Position numbers and translations under genes: made by a program. 64,000 bases of DNA from Lacinutrix mariniflava. Lineage in GTDB: Bacteria; Bacteroidota; Bacteroidia; Flavobacteriales; Flavobacteriaceae. The stretch is taken from contig NZ_LIQG01000029.1 in NCBI RefSeq assembly GCF_001418015.1, forward strand, positions 87,566 to 151,565, written 5' to 3'. Positions 44,301 to 53,242 of the stretch are shown one piece after another; the first letter of the stretch is position 1; every line of letters begins with the position of its first letter. The notes beneath the pieces were generated by a model. It was not told where the DNA came from. It did not search any database and saw nothing but the letters and a program-made list of their open reading frames with translations.

Positions 44301-45686
44301 TTAATCGTCTATTTGAGCGCGTTTTATAATAGTTTCTGGTAAAGATTTTTTAGCCTTTGCACCAAGTTTTTTAATTTTTTCTACACTAGTTACAAGGTTT
44401 CCTTTGCCTTCAACTAATTTATTCATTGCAGCAGAATAGTCTTTTTTAGCGTCGTCAATTTTCTTTCCAACACCGGTTAAATCAGTAACAAGGCCATGAA
44501 ATTTATCGTATAAAGCACCTGCTTGACGTGCAATTTCAATAGCATTTTGTTGTTGTTTTTCGTTATTCCACATACTATCTACAGTACGTAAAGTCGCCAA
44601 AAGCGTAGATGGTGTAACAATAACAATGTTTTTTTCGAAAGCTTTATTGTATAGTGAGTTGTCTGCATTTATAGCTACCGCAAAAGCAGGTTCAATGGGT
44701 ACAAACAATAATACAAAATCTGGACTTTCTATGTCGTATAAATCTTCGTATTTCTTTTCAGAAAGCTGATCTACGTGTCTTCGTATAGAATTAATATGTG
44801 CTTTTAAATAAGTGTCTCTATCTTCATCTTCGGCATTAACATAACGCTCGTAATCTGTTAACGAAACTTTACTATCAATAATCATTTTCTTGTTATCTGG
44901 CAGGTGTAGTACAATATCTGGTAATACTCTTGAGCCATCTTCTCTCGTAAAATGTTGTTGTACAAAATACTCTCTATCTTTTTCTAAACCAGATTTTTCA
45001 AGTACACGCTCTAGAACAAGTTCTCCCCAATTACCTTGCATTTTACTATCACCTTTTAAAGCTCTAGTTAGGTTTGTAGCCTCTTTAGTCATTTGTTGGT
45101 TTAAATCTTTTAAGCCTAACAATTGTTCTTTTAAAGCGGAATGCATACTTATACTTTCCTTTTGGGTATCGTCTACTTTTTTCTCGAAAGTTAGAATCTT
45201 TTCTTGTAACGGATTTAAAATGTTTTTAATGTTTTCTTTATTCTGAAGTGTGAATTTCTCACTCTTTTCATCTAAAATTTTAGTGGCTAACAATTCAAAA
45301 TCCTTGCGTAATTGTTCTTGTCTTAACTCAACTTCTTCATCACGTTTTAGATTTAGTTTCTTAAGATTTTCGAGATCTGCATTTTTTCTAGCTAGCTCTT
45401 CATTTAAAAAATCTTTTTCACGACGAATATCTTCACGTTCAGTTTCAACTTTAGAAATGGTGTTTTTAAATTCGTCTTGTTTAGAATTTAAGACTGTATT
45501 TTGTTTTTCAGTTTCCATATTATGAAACTGTTTAAACTCGTTAAATTGCTGTTGTAAATTGTTATTTCGTTCTTCTAAGGTGCTTTTTTCGCTTTTACTT
45601 TTTAGTTTAGTAAATACCATTCCTAAATATGCTCCAGCTATGGCAGCAATAAAAATGGCAAGAATAAGGATTATGTTGTCGTTCAT
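44301..45686 (-). CDS. rmuC: DNA recombination protein RmuC
   Basis: 461 residues. An N-terminal membrane helix (about 3-22), a long coiled coil (about 30-200) rich in Glu/Lys/Gln, and the C-terminal RmuC domain: GNWGELVLERVLEKSGL near 215, KMIIDSKVSLTDYERY near 268, and DFVLLFVPIEPAF near 325 with a restriction-endonuclease-like core (IDSK). RmuC limits rearrangements at inverted repeats; the membrane anchor is common in the family. First gene of the rmuC operon. Confidence 0.92.
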   Translation of the reverse strand: MNDNIILILAIFIAAIAGAYLGMVFTKLKSKSEKSTLEERNNNLQQQFNEFKQFHNMETEKQNTVLNSKQDEFKNTISKVETEREDIRREKDFLNEELARKNADLENLKKLNLKRDEEVELRQEQLRKDFELLATKILDEKSEKFTLQNKENIKNILNPLQEKILTFEKKVDDTQKESISMHSALKEQLLGLKDLNQQMTKEATNLTRALKGDSKMQGNWGELVLERVLEKSGLEKDREYFVQQHFTREDGSRVLPDIVLHLPDNKKMIIDSKVSLTDYERYVNAEDEDRDTYLKAHINSIRRHVDQLSEKKYEDLYDIESPDFVLLFVPIEPAFAVAINADNSLYNKAFEKNIVIVTPSTLLATLRTVDSMWNNEKQQQNAIEIARQAGALYDKFHGLVTDLTGVGKKIDDAKKDYSAAMNKLVEGKGNLVTSVEKIKKLGAKAKKSLPETIIKRAQIDD

Positions 45687-45809
45687 TTAAAACAATAGAA
45701 AATTTAATCAAAGATAGTTAATTTGTCTTTGTGAGTTTTGCTACATATCTCGTTCTAATTTAAATACGAGAAGACTTTAGAGTGCTGTGTATTTCTGAAT
45801 TATATATTT

Positions 45810-46604
45810 CTATTTCTTTACTCGAAAACTACCACTAACTTCATCAAAAACAATTAAATCGCTTGGAAATAAATTATTAAAAGCACCTTGTTTTATAAGG
45901 TTTGCAGGTGAGTTAGAAACCACTTCGGTTTTAGTCATAACTATCATTGTATCGCATAGTTGGATTGCCAAATCTATTTCATGAGAAGAAAATAATATAG
46001 TCTTACCTGTTTCTTTAGCTAATTTTTGAAGGAGTTTAAGAATGTATGCTTTATGATACATATCTAAATGGGAGGTCGGTTCATCTAGAATTATTAAGTC
46101 GGTATCTTGCGCTAATGCACGCGCTATCATTACTTTTTGAAGCTGGCCATCACTAAGTTCAAAACATCTTTTATGTTTTAAATCTTCGATGTTTGTTTGT
46201 GTAATGGCTTTATTAATTATTGAGATATCTGTTTCAGATAAACTACCAACCCAATTGGTATATGGTTGTCTGCCAAGCGCAACAAGCTCGAAAACCGATA
46301 AGTTTTTAGAGGCTATTTGTTCGGTTAAAACTAGACTCATAGCTTGTGCTAACTCTAAATTATCGTATTGCTCTAAAGGTTTATTATTTAAATAAAGAGA
46401 TCCTGCTAATTTGGGTTGTACTTGTGTTACCGTTCGTAATAATGTAGATTTTCCAATACCATTAGCACCAACTAATCCTATTAATTGTCCTTCTTTTAAT
46501 TCTAAATTAATATTAGAAGCAATAATAGTTTCAGCCTTTTTAGACGTGTAACCAATGGAAAGGCTTTTGGTTTCTAGGATTGTATGTTCGATATTGTTTT
46601 CCAT
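45810..46604 (-). CDS. btuD: Cobalamin-type ABC importer ATPase (BtuD/FecE family)
   Basis: 264 residues. Walker A GANGIGKST is near 43-51, the signature SDGQLQKVMIARAL near 145, and Walker B LIILDEPTSHLD near 165. It is the third gene of btuF-btuC-btuD, with its start directly following the permease stop. FecCD-type importers move either siderophores or cobalamin; the divergent riboswitch-controlled btuB makes cobalamin the better assignment. Confidence 0.85.
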   Translation of the reverse strand: MENNIEHTILETKSLSIGYTSKKAETIIASNINLELKEGQLIGLVGANGIGKSTLLRTVTQVQPKLAGSLYLNNKPLEQYDNLELAQAMSLVLTEQIASKNLSVFELVALGRQPYTNWVGSLSETDISIINKAITQTNIEDLKHKRCFELSDGQLQKVMIARALAQDTDLIILDEPTSHLDMYHKAYILKLLQKLAKETGKTILFSSHEIDLAIQLCDTMIVMTKTEVVSNSPANLIKQGAFNNLFPSDLIVFDEVSGSFRVKK

Positions 46605-47621
46605 TTAAAATATCATTTTACGTTTTCTAACCAATAACCAAATTACAATAGGAGCGCCAATTAAAGAGGTTATAGCATTAATAGGTAAGGTGTAATCGCT
46701 TGTTGGTAATTGTGCAATACTATCGCAAATAAGCATAACAATAGCACCAATTAAAAACACGGCTGGTAATAATATTTTATGATTTGAGGTATTAATAACC
46801 TGTCTTGTTATATGTGGTATTGCTAAACCGATAAAAGCAATTGGCCCAGCAAAGGCTGTTATTGTTCCGGCAAGTAAACTAGTTGCAATTATTATAATTA
46901 AACGACTTTGTTTAATATTTAAACCAAGACTTTTAGCGTAGTTTTCTCCAAGTAATAACGTGTTTAATCCTTTAATTGAAACGATACTCATAAGGATTCC
47001 TAAACTATAAATAATAAAGAAGATTCCAAGTTCACTCCAAGATAAATTGCCTAAACTTCCAAATCCCCAAAAAATATACTGTTGTAATTGTTCGGCAGAA
47101 GAAAAATAGGAGAGTACACTTACTATTGCAGCAGTGATGCTACCAAACATAAGTCCAATAATTAATATTGCCATAGTATCTCTAACTCTTGAAGACACAA
47201 TTAAAACCGCAAGAAGCACTAGAAAACTACCTAAACTTGCCGCAATAACAATGCTCCATTTAGAGATTAATAATGTTGAAAAAACACCTCCAAAAATTCC
47301 TGATCCTAAAATTACTAAAGCAACACCTAAACTAGCTCCGGAACTTATACCAAGAACAAAAGGTCCTGCTAATGGATTTCTAAATAAAGTTTGCATTAAT
47401 AATCCTGAAATTCCCAAACCAGAACCAACTAAAATTGCTGTAAAAGCTTTTGGTAATCTGTAATTTTGAATAATATAATTATCTGTTGTGCCAATTAAAC
47501 TTTCGAAAATGGTTTTAAACGGAATAGAAACAGAGCCTAAACTAATATTAGCAAAGAAACACAGTATTAAAACCAATGTTAATACTATAAAAGGTGCTTT
47601 ATATGTGTTGGTATCTTGCAA
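46605..47621 (-). CDS. btuC: FecCD-family permease, probable cobalamin importer (BtuC-like)
   Basis: 338 residues with about nine to ten membrane helices. Family landmarks: RLPKAFTAILVGSGLGISGLLMQTLFRNPLAGPFVLGISSGAS near 55-95 and AFAGPIAFIGLAIPHITRQV near 256-276, the helix-loop that contacts the ATPase. It works as a dimer with two ATPase subunits and receives substrate from the lipoprotein encoded just upstream. No intergenic base separates it from either neighbour. Confidence 0.87.
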   Translation of the reverse strand: MQDTNTYKAPFIVLTLVLILCFFANISLGSVSIPFKTIFESLIGTTDNYIIQNYRLPKAFTAILVGSGLGISGLLMQTLFRNPLAGPFVLGISSGASLGVALVILGSGIFGGVFSTLLISKWSIVIAASLGSFLVLLAVLIVSSRVRDTMAILIIGLMFGSITAAIVSVLSYFSSAEQLQQYIFWGFGSLGNLSWSELGIFFIIYSLGILMSIVSIKGLNTLLLGENYAKSLGLNIKQSRLIIIIATSLLAGTITAFAGPIAFIGLAIPHITRQVINTSNHKILLPAVFLIGAIVMLICDSIAQLPTSDYTLPINAITSLIGAPIVIWLLVRKRKMIF

Positions 47622-48797
47622 TTATTTTAAAGGTTTAAAAAAGTAAGGTGTGTAATCTTGTAATAATTCTGGGTGACAAATTTTAATAATGTCTTTTAAA
47701 ACTAAATCTGGTCGTGCAGTTCCTAATTCATAATATAAAACACCACCAGTTTCTCCTGTAGTATCTGCAAAAGAGTATATTTTTTTGTTTTTAAAAGCAT
47801 CAAATTTTGTGTAATGCTCGTTTCCTTTTTCTAATGCTTCAAAGCTTGAATAGTATGATGGACTTAACCATAAATCTGCAGTTTTAGCTTTATCGAAAAC
47901 AGTTTCAAAATTTAAAGCTAAACTACCAGTCCCAGAGGTTTCACTCCATAAATAATTAACGTTAGCATCTTTTAATATCTGTGCTTCTGTACTTGTTCCG
48001 TTAGGCAAATACCAAGTGTCTTTGTGCATAGCACCACTTAAAATTGTTGGTTGATTTGAAACTTTAGCTGCAATTTTCTTGGCTTCTAAGTAATCTTTTT
48101 CAATTTTATTAAAAATAGAATCGGCTGCTTTTTGTTTATCGTAAAGTACTCCAAAAAACTTAATCCATTCCGCTTTAGCTAATGCAGATTTTTCAACCCA
48201 ATCACCATTATAAATTACAGGAATACCCGATTTTTGGATATTATTAAAGGTTTTATTGTTTCCGTCTATACCATAACCAATAACAATATTAGGATTTAGA
48301 TCTAGTAAAACTTCAGTATTTATACCTTCGTTTTTACCAAGCTCTCGTACTTCTTTACTATCAATTCTAGCTCTAGTTTTTTCAGAAGACACATAATCTG
48401 TACCTGGAAAACCAACTAAGGTTTTTTCAACATTTAAAAGTTCTAATGCAGGAATATGTGTTGTAGAAGTTACTACAATTTTTTCGACTGGTGTAATAAT
48501 TATACCATCGTAACTATCTTTGCTAAAAGTCGTTTTTGCAGCATTTTCTTTAGAGATAAGAGCATATCTATAACTTTTTTTTGCTTTTGGCCATGGATTA
48601 GTAATTTCTAAAACATTAAAACCATCATAATTAATAATTTTAAAGCCTTCAGCATAGTTGTTTTTTGTTTCATTTCCCTCTTCTATATTATGTTTTAGAT
48701 TGTAATCATCTGGAGTTAAATTATGTTTTTCATTTTTACAATTTTGAAAAAATAGAAATGAAAATAAAAGCAATAATAAAGACTTGTTCTGTAACAT
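47622..48797 (-). CDS. btuF: Helical-backbone metal/cobalamin-binding lipoprotein (BtuF-like)
   Basis: 391 residues. The lipobox FFQNC puts the lipidated Cys near 20. The two-lobe BtuF/FhuD fold is indicated by KIVVTSTTHIPALELLNVEKTLVGFPG (about 105-130), LDLNPNIVIGYGIDGN, VIYNGDWVEKSALAKAEWIKFFG and the C-terminal lobe with TWYLPNGTSTEAQILKDANVNYLW. It delivers substrate to the permease. Transcribed divergently from the 35-residue ORF and riboswitch; no riboswitch was seen on this strand. Confidence 0.85.
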   Translation of the reverse strand: MLQNKSLLLLLFSFLFFQNCKNEKHNLTPDDYNLKHNIEEGNETKNNYAEGFKIINYDGFNVLEITNPWPKAKKSYRYALISKENAAKTTFSKDSYDGIIITPVEKIVVTSTTHIPALELLNVEKTLVGFPGTDYVSSEKTRARIDSKEVRELGKNEGINTEVLLDLNPNIVIGYGIDGNNKTFNNIQKSGIPVIYNGDWVEKSALAKAEWIKFFGVLYDKQKAADSIFNKIEKDYLEAKKIAAKVSNQPTILSGAMHKDTWYLPNGTSTEAQILKDANVNYLWSETSGTGSLALNFETVFDKAKTADLWLSPSYYSSFEALEKGNEHYTKFDAFKNKKIYSFADTTGETGGVLYYELGTARPDLVLKDIIKICHPELLQDYTPYFFKPLK

Positions 48798-48849
48798 ATG
48801 TAATATTTAAATAGGTGGGATTTCTTTAAATTTATATAAAATTATAGTC

Positions 48850-48957
48850 ATGAAAGACAGTTCAAATTTAACAATATATATACTAGGAGGCATTATTTTG
48901 CTACATTTTTTAGTTGGCTTCATTTATCTATTCTATAAACTAACCAAGAAAAAGTAA
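48850..48957 (+). CDS. Possible 35-residue single-helix membrane protein
   Basis: An ATG-to-TAA frame (ATG 48850, TAA 48955-48957) encodes a short polar start (KDSSN), one hydrophobic helix (about 8-28, GGIILLHFLVGFIYLFY) and a basic end (KLTKKK). The topology is that of a real single-pass small membrane protein. It lies between btuF (opposite strand) and the promoter of the riboswitch-btuB transcript. No known family; it may be chance in AT-rich DNA. Confidence 0.4.
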   Translation: MKDSSNLTIYILGGIILLHFLVGFIYLFYKLTKKK

Positions 48958-48987
48958 GTTTAATTAGTCTGCATTTAAAAAAGAATT

Positions 48988-48995
48988 TACTTTTG
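48988..48995 (+). promoter_or_regulatory. -7 promoter box for the riboswitch-btuB transcript
   Basis: TACTTTTG followed by C fits TANNTTTG. The predicted start near 49002 would place the riboswitch at the 5' end of the RNA. Confidence 0.45.
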
Positions 48996-49007
48996 CAAAG
49001 AATTTTG

Positions 49008-49183
49008 GTTTGACTTTACACTAAAGTAAGGTTAATTAAAAGGGAATCAAGTTAAAACCTTGAACTGTTCCCGCAACTGTAATCTTTGTTCACGTTTGTG
49101 AATGCTTGTTATCACCCTTCAAGTCACTGGAAAAAATTTCTGGGAAGACAGATAGCAAGACGAGAGTCAGGAGACCTGCCATT
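49008..49183 (+). ncRNA. Cobalamin riboswitch
   Basis: The 5' part has AAAAGGGAATCAAGTT, the conserved core CTGTTCCCGCAACTGTAA at 49065-49082, a variable arm to about 49120, then GGAAGACAGAT at 49143 and the B12 box AGTCAGGAGACCTGCC at 49165-49180. These are the diagnostic elements of the AdoCbl-type riboswitch. It lies 42 bases before the btuB ATG, so cobalamin binding should repress btuB and the genes after it. Confidence 0.93.
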
Positions 49184-49224
49184 TTCAATATCGTAAAAAT
49201 CTTCGGGAGAAAGATTTTAAGATT

Positions 49225-51060
49225 ATGAAACAAAATATTCTGTTTTTATTAGGTGTTCTTTTTAGTTTAAGCGTTATAGCTCAAACTAAGCTCGATTCTG
49301 TCCAGAAGTTAGAGGAAGTAACTTTAAGTGATAATAAATTAAAAACATTTACAAATACACAATCTGTTTTAAAATTATCAGATAGCACTATTAAAAAAGG
49401 TAACTCTTTATTAACTCATTTATTGAATAATAATAGTACCATTTATTTTAAAGAAAATGGCTATGGTATGGTGTCTTCGCCATCTTTGAGAGGTACCACA
49501 GCACAACAAACAGCTGTTGTTTGGAATGGTATCAATATTAACTCTCAACTTAATGGCCAAACCGATTTTAGCACAGTAAATACTAAAATATTTGATGCTA
49601 TAGATGTTAGAAGTGGAGGCGGTAGTGTATTATATGGTAGTGGAGCAATTGGAGGTTCTATTCATTTAAATAATGAAATAGCATATAAAAACGAGAATAC
49701 TCATCATGTTGCTATTAATTATGGAAGTTTTAATACTCTTAACACTATTTATAAAGGTCATTTTTCCACAAATAAACTTAGTGTAAATGCTAATGTTAGT
49801 TATTTGCAGTCTGATAATGATTACGATTATGTAGATAGCAATAAGTCTAACTTAAATGGTGCATTTTATAGCAATAATATAGGATTAAATTTAGGGTACA
49901 AGATTAATGATAACAACATAATTAAAACGTTTAGTAATTATTATGATGGTCAGCGTCACTTTTCACTACAAATTTCTACAGAAACACCATCAAAATATAA
50001 AAATAGAGATTCTAGAAATTTAATAGAATATGTTGGCCTTTTTGGCGATTTTACGTCTAAATTAAAGGTTGCATATTTAACAGAGGAGTATAAATATTTT
50101 TCTAATATAGAAAGAGATTCTTATACAGATGGAGGTGTAAATAGTTTAATTTTAAAATACGATTTATCATATAAATTAGGCGATGATATTACTATTAATC
50201 CAGTAATAGATTACACACAAAATACTGGAGAAGGATCTAGTATTAAAAAAGTTAAGCGAGATGTAACAGGTTTTAATTTATTATTAAAACAAAAGATAGG
50301 TTCTCGTTTTTTATACGAAATAACTACAAGACAGGAAATTACCAACAATTATAAAAGCCCTTTTTTATATAGCTTAGGTTTAAAATATAAATTTTCAAAT
50401 TTATATACATTAACACTTAATGGTTCTAAAAACTATAGAGTACCAACGTTTAATGATTTGTATTGGCAGGATGGAGGTAATCCAAATTTAAAACCAGAAT
50501 TGTCTTATCAAATAGAGTTAGGGAATAAATTCACTTATAAAACTATTGATGTATCTGTTACTGGTTTTTATAACGACATTACAGATATGATTAGATGGTT
50601 GCCGACTACTACAGTTTGGATGCCTATTAATACAGATAAGGTAAAAACCTATGGTGTTGAAGGAGAATTGAATATAGAAAAAGCAATTAATAAACATCAT
50701 TTTTCTCTTTCTAGTACTTATGCTTACACCGTTTCTGAAGATCAAGAAAGAAAAAAACAACTTATATATGTGCCTTATCATAAAGCTACAGCTTCTTTAG
50801 GTTACAATTACAATCGCTTATCTGCCTATTATCAATACACGTTTGTAGGTGAGGTTTTTACACAATCGGATAATAATAAAAAGTATAATATCGATGCTTA
50901 TTATCTTTCTAACCTAGGTGTAGACTATACTTTAGGTAGTAATAAAAACTTTACTATAGGAGCTCAAATTAATAATATTTTTAATCATAATTATGAAAGT
51001 GTTTTAGGCAGATTTATGCCTGGAACAAATTTTAATACTTACCTGAATTTTAATTTTTAA
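49225..51060 (+). CDS. btuB: TonB-dependent outer-membrane cobalamin receptor (BtuB)
   Basis: 611 residues. Signal peptide about 1-19 (SVIAQ), a TonB-box-like segment (LEEVTLSDN), a plug domain (about 40-150; SLRGTTAQQTAVVWNGINI, GGGSVLYGSGAIGGSIHL), then the 22-strand barrel ending in the aromatic NFNTYLNFNF. The short plug and absence of an N-terminal carboxypeptidase-like domain match BtuB rather than SusC. The upstream riboswitch supports vitamin B12 as the substrate. The BtuG-like gene follows after 23 bases. Confidence 0.93.
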   Translation: MKQNILFLLGVLFSLSVIAQTKLDSVQKLEEVTLSDNKLKTFTNTQSVLKLSDSTIKKGNSLLTHLLNNNSTIYFKENGYGMVSSPSLRGTTAQQTAVVWNGININSQLNGQTDFSTVNTKIFDAIDVRSGGGSVLYGSGAIGGSIHLNNEIAYKNENTHHVAINYGSFNTLNTIYKGHFSTNKLSVNANVSYLQSDNDYDYVDSNKSNLNGAFYSNNIGLNLGYKINDNNIIKTFSNYYDGQRHFSLQISTETPSKYKNRDSRNLIEYVGLFGDFTSKLKVAYLTEEYKYFSNIERDSYTDGGVNSLILKYDLSYKLGDDITINPVIDYTQNTGEGSSIKKVKRDVTGFNLLLKQKIGSRFLYEITTRQEITNNYKSPFLYSLGLKYKFSNLYTLTLNGSKNYRVPTFNDLYWQDGGNPNLKPELSYQIELGNKFTYKTIDVSVTGFYNDITDMIRWLPTTTVWMPINTDKVKTYGVEGELNIEKAINKHHFSLSSTYAYTVSEDQERKKQLIYVPYHKATASLGYNYNRLSAYYQYTFVGEVFTQSDNNKKYNIDAYYLSNLGVDYTLGSNKNFTIGAQINNIFNHNYESVLGRFMPGTNFNTYLNFNF

Positions 51061-51083
51061 ACACTAATAAATAAAATAGTACG

Positions 51084-52139
51084 ATGAAACAATTTAAAAA
51101 AATAGTATTCTTAGCATTAACAAGTGCATTCTTTTTAACGTCTTGTAGTAATGATGATGATAACATGACGGGAACTACATCTGAGCCATTAGGTATCTAT
51201 GAAAATGGTTATTTTGTATTAAATGAAGGTGGAGGTAGTTCTGCAACAAATTCTATAATTTTTGTTGGTGAAGATGGAATAAGAACAGACGATGTTTTTA
51301 GAATTGAAAATCCAGATGCCGATGAAATGGGAATTTATATTCAAAACATCTTTTTCGATGCTACAAGAGCTTTTATTGTTGCAGGAAGTGGATCTGTAAC
51401 TGTTGTAGATCGTTATAGTTTTGAATATATTACTACTGTAAGTACCGATTTAGAGAGCCCTAGATATGGCGTTGTTGTAGATGGGAAAGCATATATTACT
51501 AATAATGGTGATTTTGGATCTACTACAGATGATTTTTTAACTGTAATTGATTTAACAGATTATTCTACTTCTCAAATTTTAATTGGTAATTATTTAGACA
51601 GAATCGCTGCTGTTGGGTCAACAGTAATTACAACTAATAATGCATATGGAACAGAACATTCTGTATCTGTTGTAGATACTAATACTTTATTAGTAACAGA
51701 TATCGATTTAGGAGCAGGAAACACTTCAAATTCAATAGCTGTAAACAATGGAGATGTATATGTTTTAACAGGTTCAGGTAAATTTATGGAAATAGATTTA
51801 GCATCTAATACTATTGCAAGTACATTAGATATTCCTGCTTCAATTACAGGATCAAAAAACCTTAATATAGATGATGATACTGTATATTTTACATCTGAAG
51901 CTTCTGTATATAGTTTCGATTTAGGTGATATTACAGTCTCAGAAACACCTCTATTAACATACCTTTCAACTTCAAGTTATGGAGTAATGTATGGTTTTGC
52001 TGTAAATAATGATGTTATTTATATTGGAGATGGAGCAGATTTTTCTTCAAATGGTTCTTTTTATGAGTATTCAACAACTGGAGATTTATTATCCAATAAT
52101 ACGGCAGGAGTAGCACCAAACGGATTTTACTTTAATTAA
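51084..52139 (+). CDS. Surface beta-propeller lipoprotein, BtuG-like (DUF5074 type)
   Basis: 351 residues. The lipobox LTSC (Cys about 21) is followed by an acidic SNDDDN linker, the type of signal for surface export in Bacteroidetes. The rest consists of propeller repeats: GYFVLNEGGGSSATNSI (about 47), VTVVDRYSFEYITTVSTDLESPRYGVVVDGKAYITNNGD, and SVSVVDTNTLLVTDIDLG. In Bacteroides, BtuG is a lipoprotein of this size and fold that captures B12 and caps BtuB; here the gene directly follows btuB. Assignment as a BtuG homologue is by family and context. Confidence 0.75.
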   Translation: MKQFKKIVFLALTSAFFLTSCSNDDDNMTGTTSEPLGIYENGYFVLNEGGGSSATNSIIFVGEDGIRTDDVFRIENPDADEMGIYIQNIFFDATRAFIVAGSGSVTVVDRYSFEYITTVSTDLESPRYGVVVDGKAYITNNGDFGSTTDDFLTVIDLTDYSTSQILIGNYLDRIAAVGSTVITTNNAYGTEHSVSVVDTNTLLVTDIDLGAGNTSNSIAVNNGDVYVLTGSGKFMEIDLASNTIASTLDIPASITGSKNLNIDDDTVYFTSEASVYSFDLGDITVSETPLLTYLSTSSYGVMYGFAVNNDVIYIGDGADFSSNGSFYEYSTTGDLLSNNTAGVAPNGFYFN

Positions 52140-52175
52140 TAATTAGGAGAATTTACCAACCAACCAACCAACTTC

Positions 52176-52211
52176 AAAAAGCAGTAACTAAAAATAGTTG
52201 CTGCTTTTTTA
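52176..52211 (+). terminator. Hairpin between the BtuG-like gene and the T9SS protein gene
   Basis: The stem AAAAAGCAGTAACTA / TAGTTGCTGCTTTTT with a 4-base loop lies 37 bases after the stop. An ACCA direct repeat (about 52156-52171) precedes it. It may attenuate rather than end transcription, since the next gene starts 14 bases later. Confidence 0.75.
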
Positions 52212-52223
52212 AATTATAATCAT

Positions 52224-53189
52224 ATGAAACAATTTTACTTTTTATTAATAATATTATTTATTTATGGGTATTCTAACGCACAATCTTATGCACCGCCAGT
52301 AGGTCAAGATGGTACAACAGCAATACATAGAGATTCAGTTAGTTTTACATCTTGGGCATCGGCTGTTACAGTTGTTCGTGGTCCACAAAATATAACGAGT
52401 CCTTCTGGGAGTTTAGCAAGTGTAGGTATTGCTGATAATGCTATAGCAAAATCTAACGGACAAATAGTAAGTCTGGGAGATGGCGGTTACGCTACTTTAA
52501 CTTTTGCTACACCAATAGTAAATAAAGATGGTTTCGATTTTGCTGTTTTCGAAAACAGTTTTAGTGATACTTTTTTAGAATTAGCATTTGTAGAAATTAG
52601 CTCTGATGGAATTAATTTTTTTAGATTTCCATCGCATAGCGAAACACAAACAAGCACCCAAGTAGGAAGTTTTGGTAATATTGATGCTACTTATATAAAT
52701 AATTTAGCAGGAAAATATAGATCAGCTTATGGTACACCTTTCGAAATAGACGATGTACCTAATAATGCATTATTAAACAAGGCCGCAATTACACATGTAA
52801 AAATTATTGATGTTATTGGAACTATCGACCCAGTATATGCCACTTACGATAGTTATGGTAATATTATAAACGATCCTTATGCAACACCTTTTCCTTCTAG
52901 TGGTTTCGATTTAGATGCTGTTGGTGTTATAAATGAAGAAGTTTTAAACACAGAAACATTTACTATTGAGGCTAAATTTAGTTTGTTTCCTAATCCTACA
53001 ACATCTCAATTTTATATTTCTGAAGCAGGTTTAGTTTCAATCTATTCTGCTGAAGGACGCTTAGTTTTAAACAAAAATATAGAGTCTACTAATACTCCTA
53101 TTAATATCAACAGTTTAACGTCTGGAATATATATGGTTAATATTACCTCTAAAAAAGGTAGTGCTACACTTAAGATGGTTAAAAAATAA
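52224..53189 (+). CDS. T9SS-exported cell-surface protein of the cobalamin locus
   Basis: 321 residues. Signal peptide 1-19 (YSNAQ). A β-sandwich-like domain (about 55-250) carries SLGDGGYATLTFATPIVN, DFAVFENSF, LAFVEISSDGINFFRFPS and SSGFDLDAVGVIN, a pattern known from 'cell surface proteins' near B12 or metal transport genes in several phyla. The last about 75 residues form a T9SS sorting domain (FSLFPNPTTSQF to the end). Probably an accessory in cobalamin capture; direct binding is unproven. Confidence 0.68.
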   Translation: MKQFYFLLIILFIYGYSNAQSYAPPVGQDGTTAIHRDSVSFTSWASAVTVVRGPQNITSPSGSLASVGIADNAIAKSNGQIVSLGDGGYATLTFATPIVNKDGFDFAVFENSFSDTFLELAFVEISSDGINFFRFPSHSETQTSTQVGSFGNIDATYINNLAGKYRSAYGTPFEIDDVPNNALLNKAAITHVKIIDVIGTIDPVYATYDSYGNIINDPYATPFPSSGFDLDAVGVINEEVLNTETFTIEAKFSLFPNPTTSQFYISEAGLVSIYSAEGRLVLNKNIESTNTPININSLTSGIYMVNITSKKGSATLKMVKK

Positions 53190-53208
53190 ACTTAAGTTTT
53201 AAAAAGAA

Positions 53209-53241
53209 TAAAAGCCTCTAAATAATTTAGAGGCTTTTTTG
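53209..53241. terminator. Bidirectional terminator at the end of the cobalamin locus
   Basis: The stem AAAAGCCTCTAAA / TTTAGAGGCTTTT with a 3-base loop lies between convergent genes. Confidence 0.87.
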
Positions 53242-53242
53242 T

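Noticed and set aside
45250..45525. 91-codon plus-strand frame opposite rmuC
   Set aside because: It is a low-complexity Ser/Phe/Arg shadow of the RmuC coiled coil.
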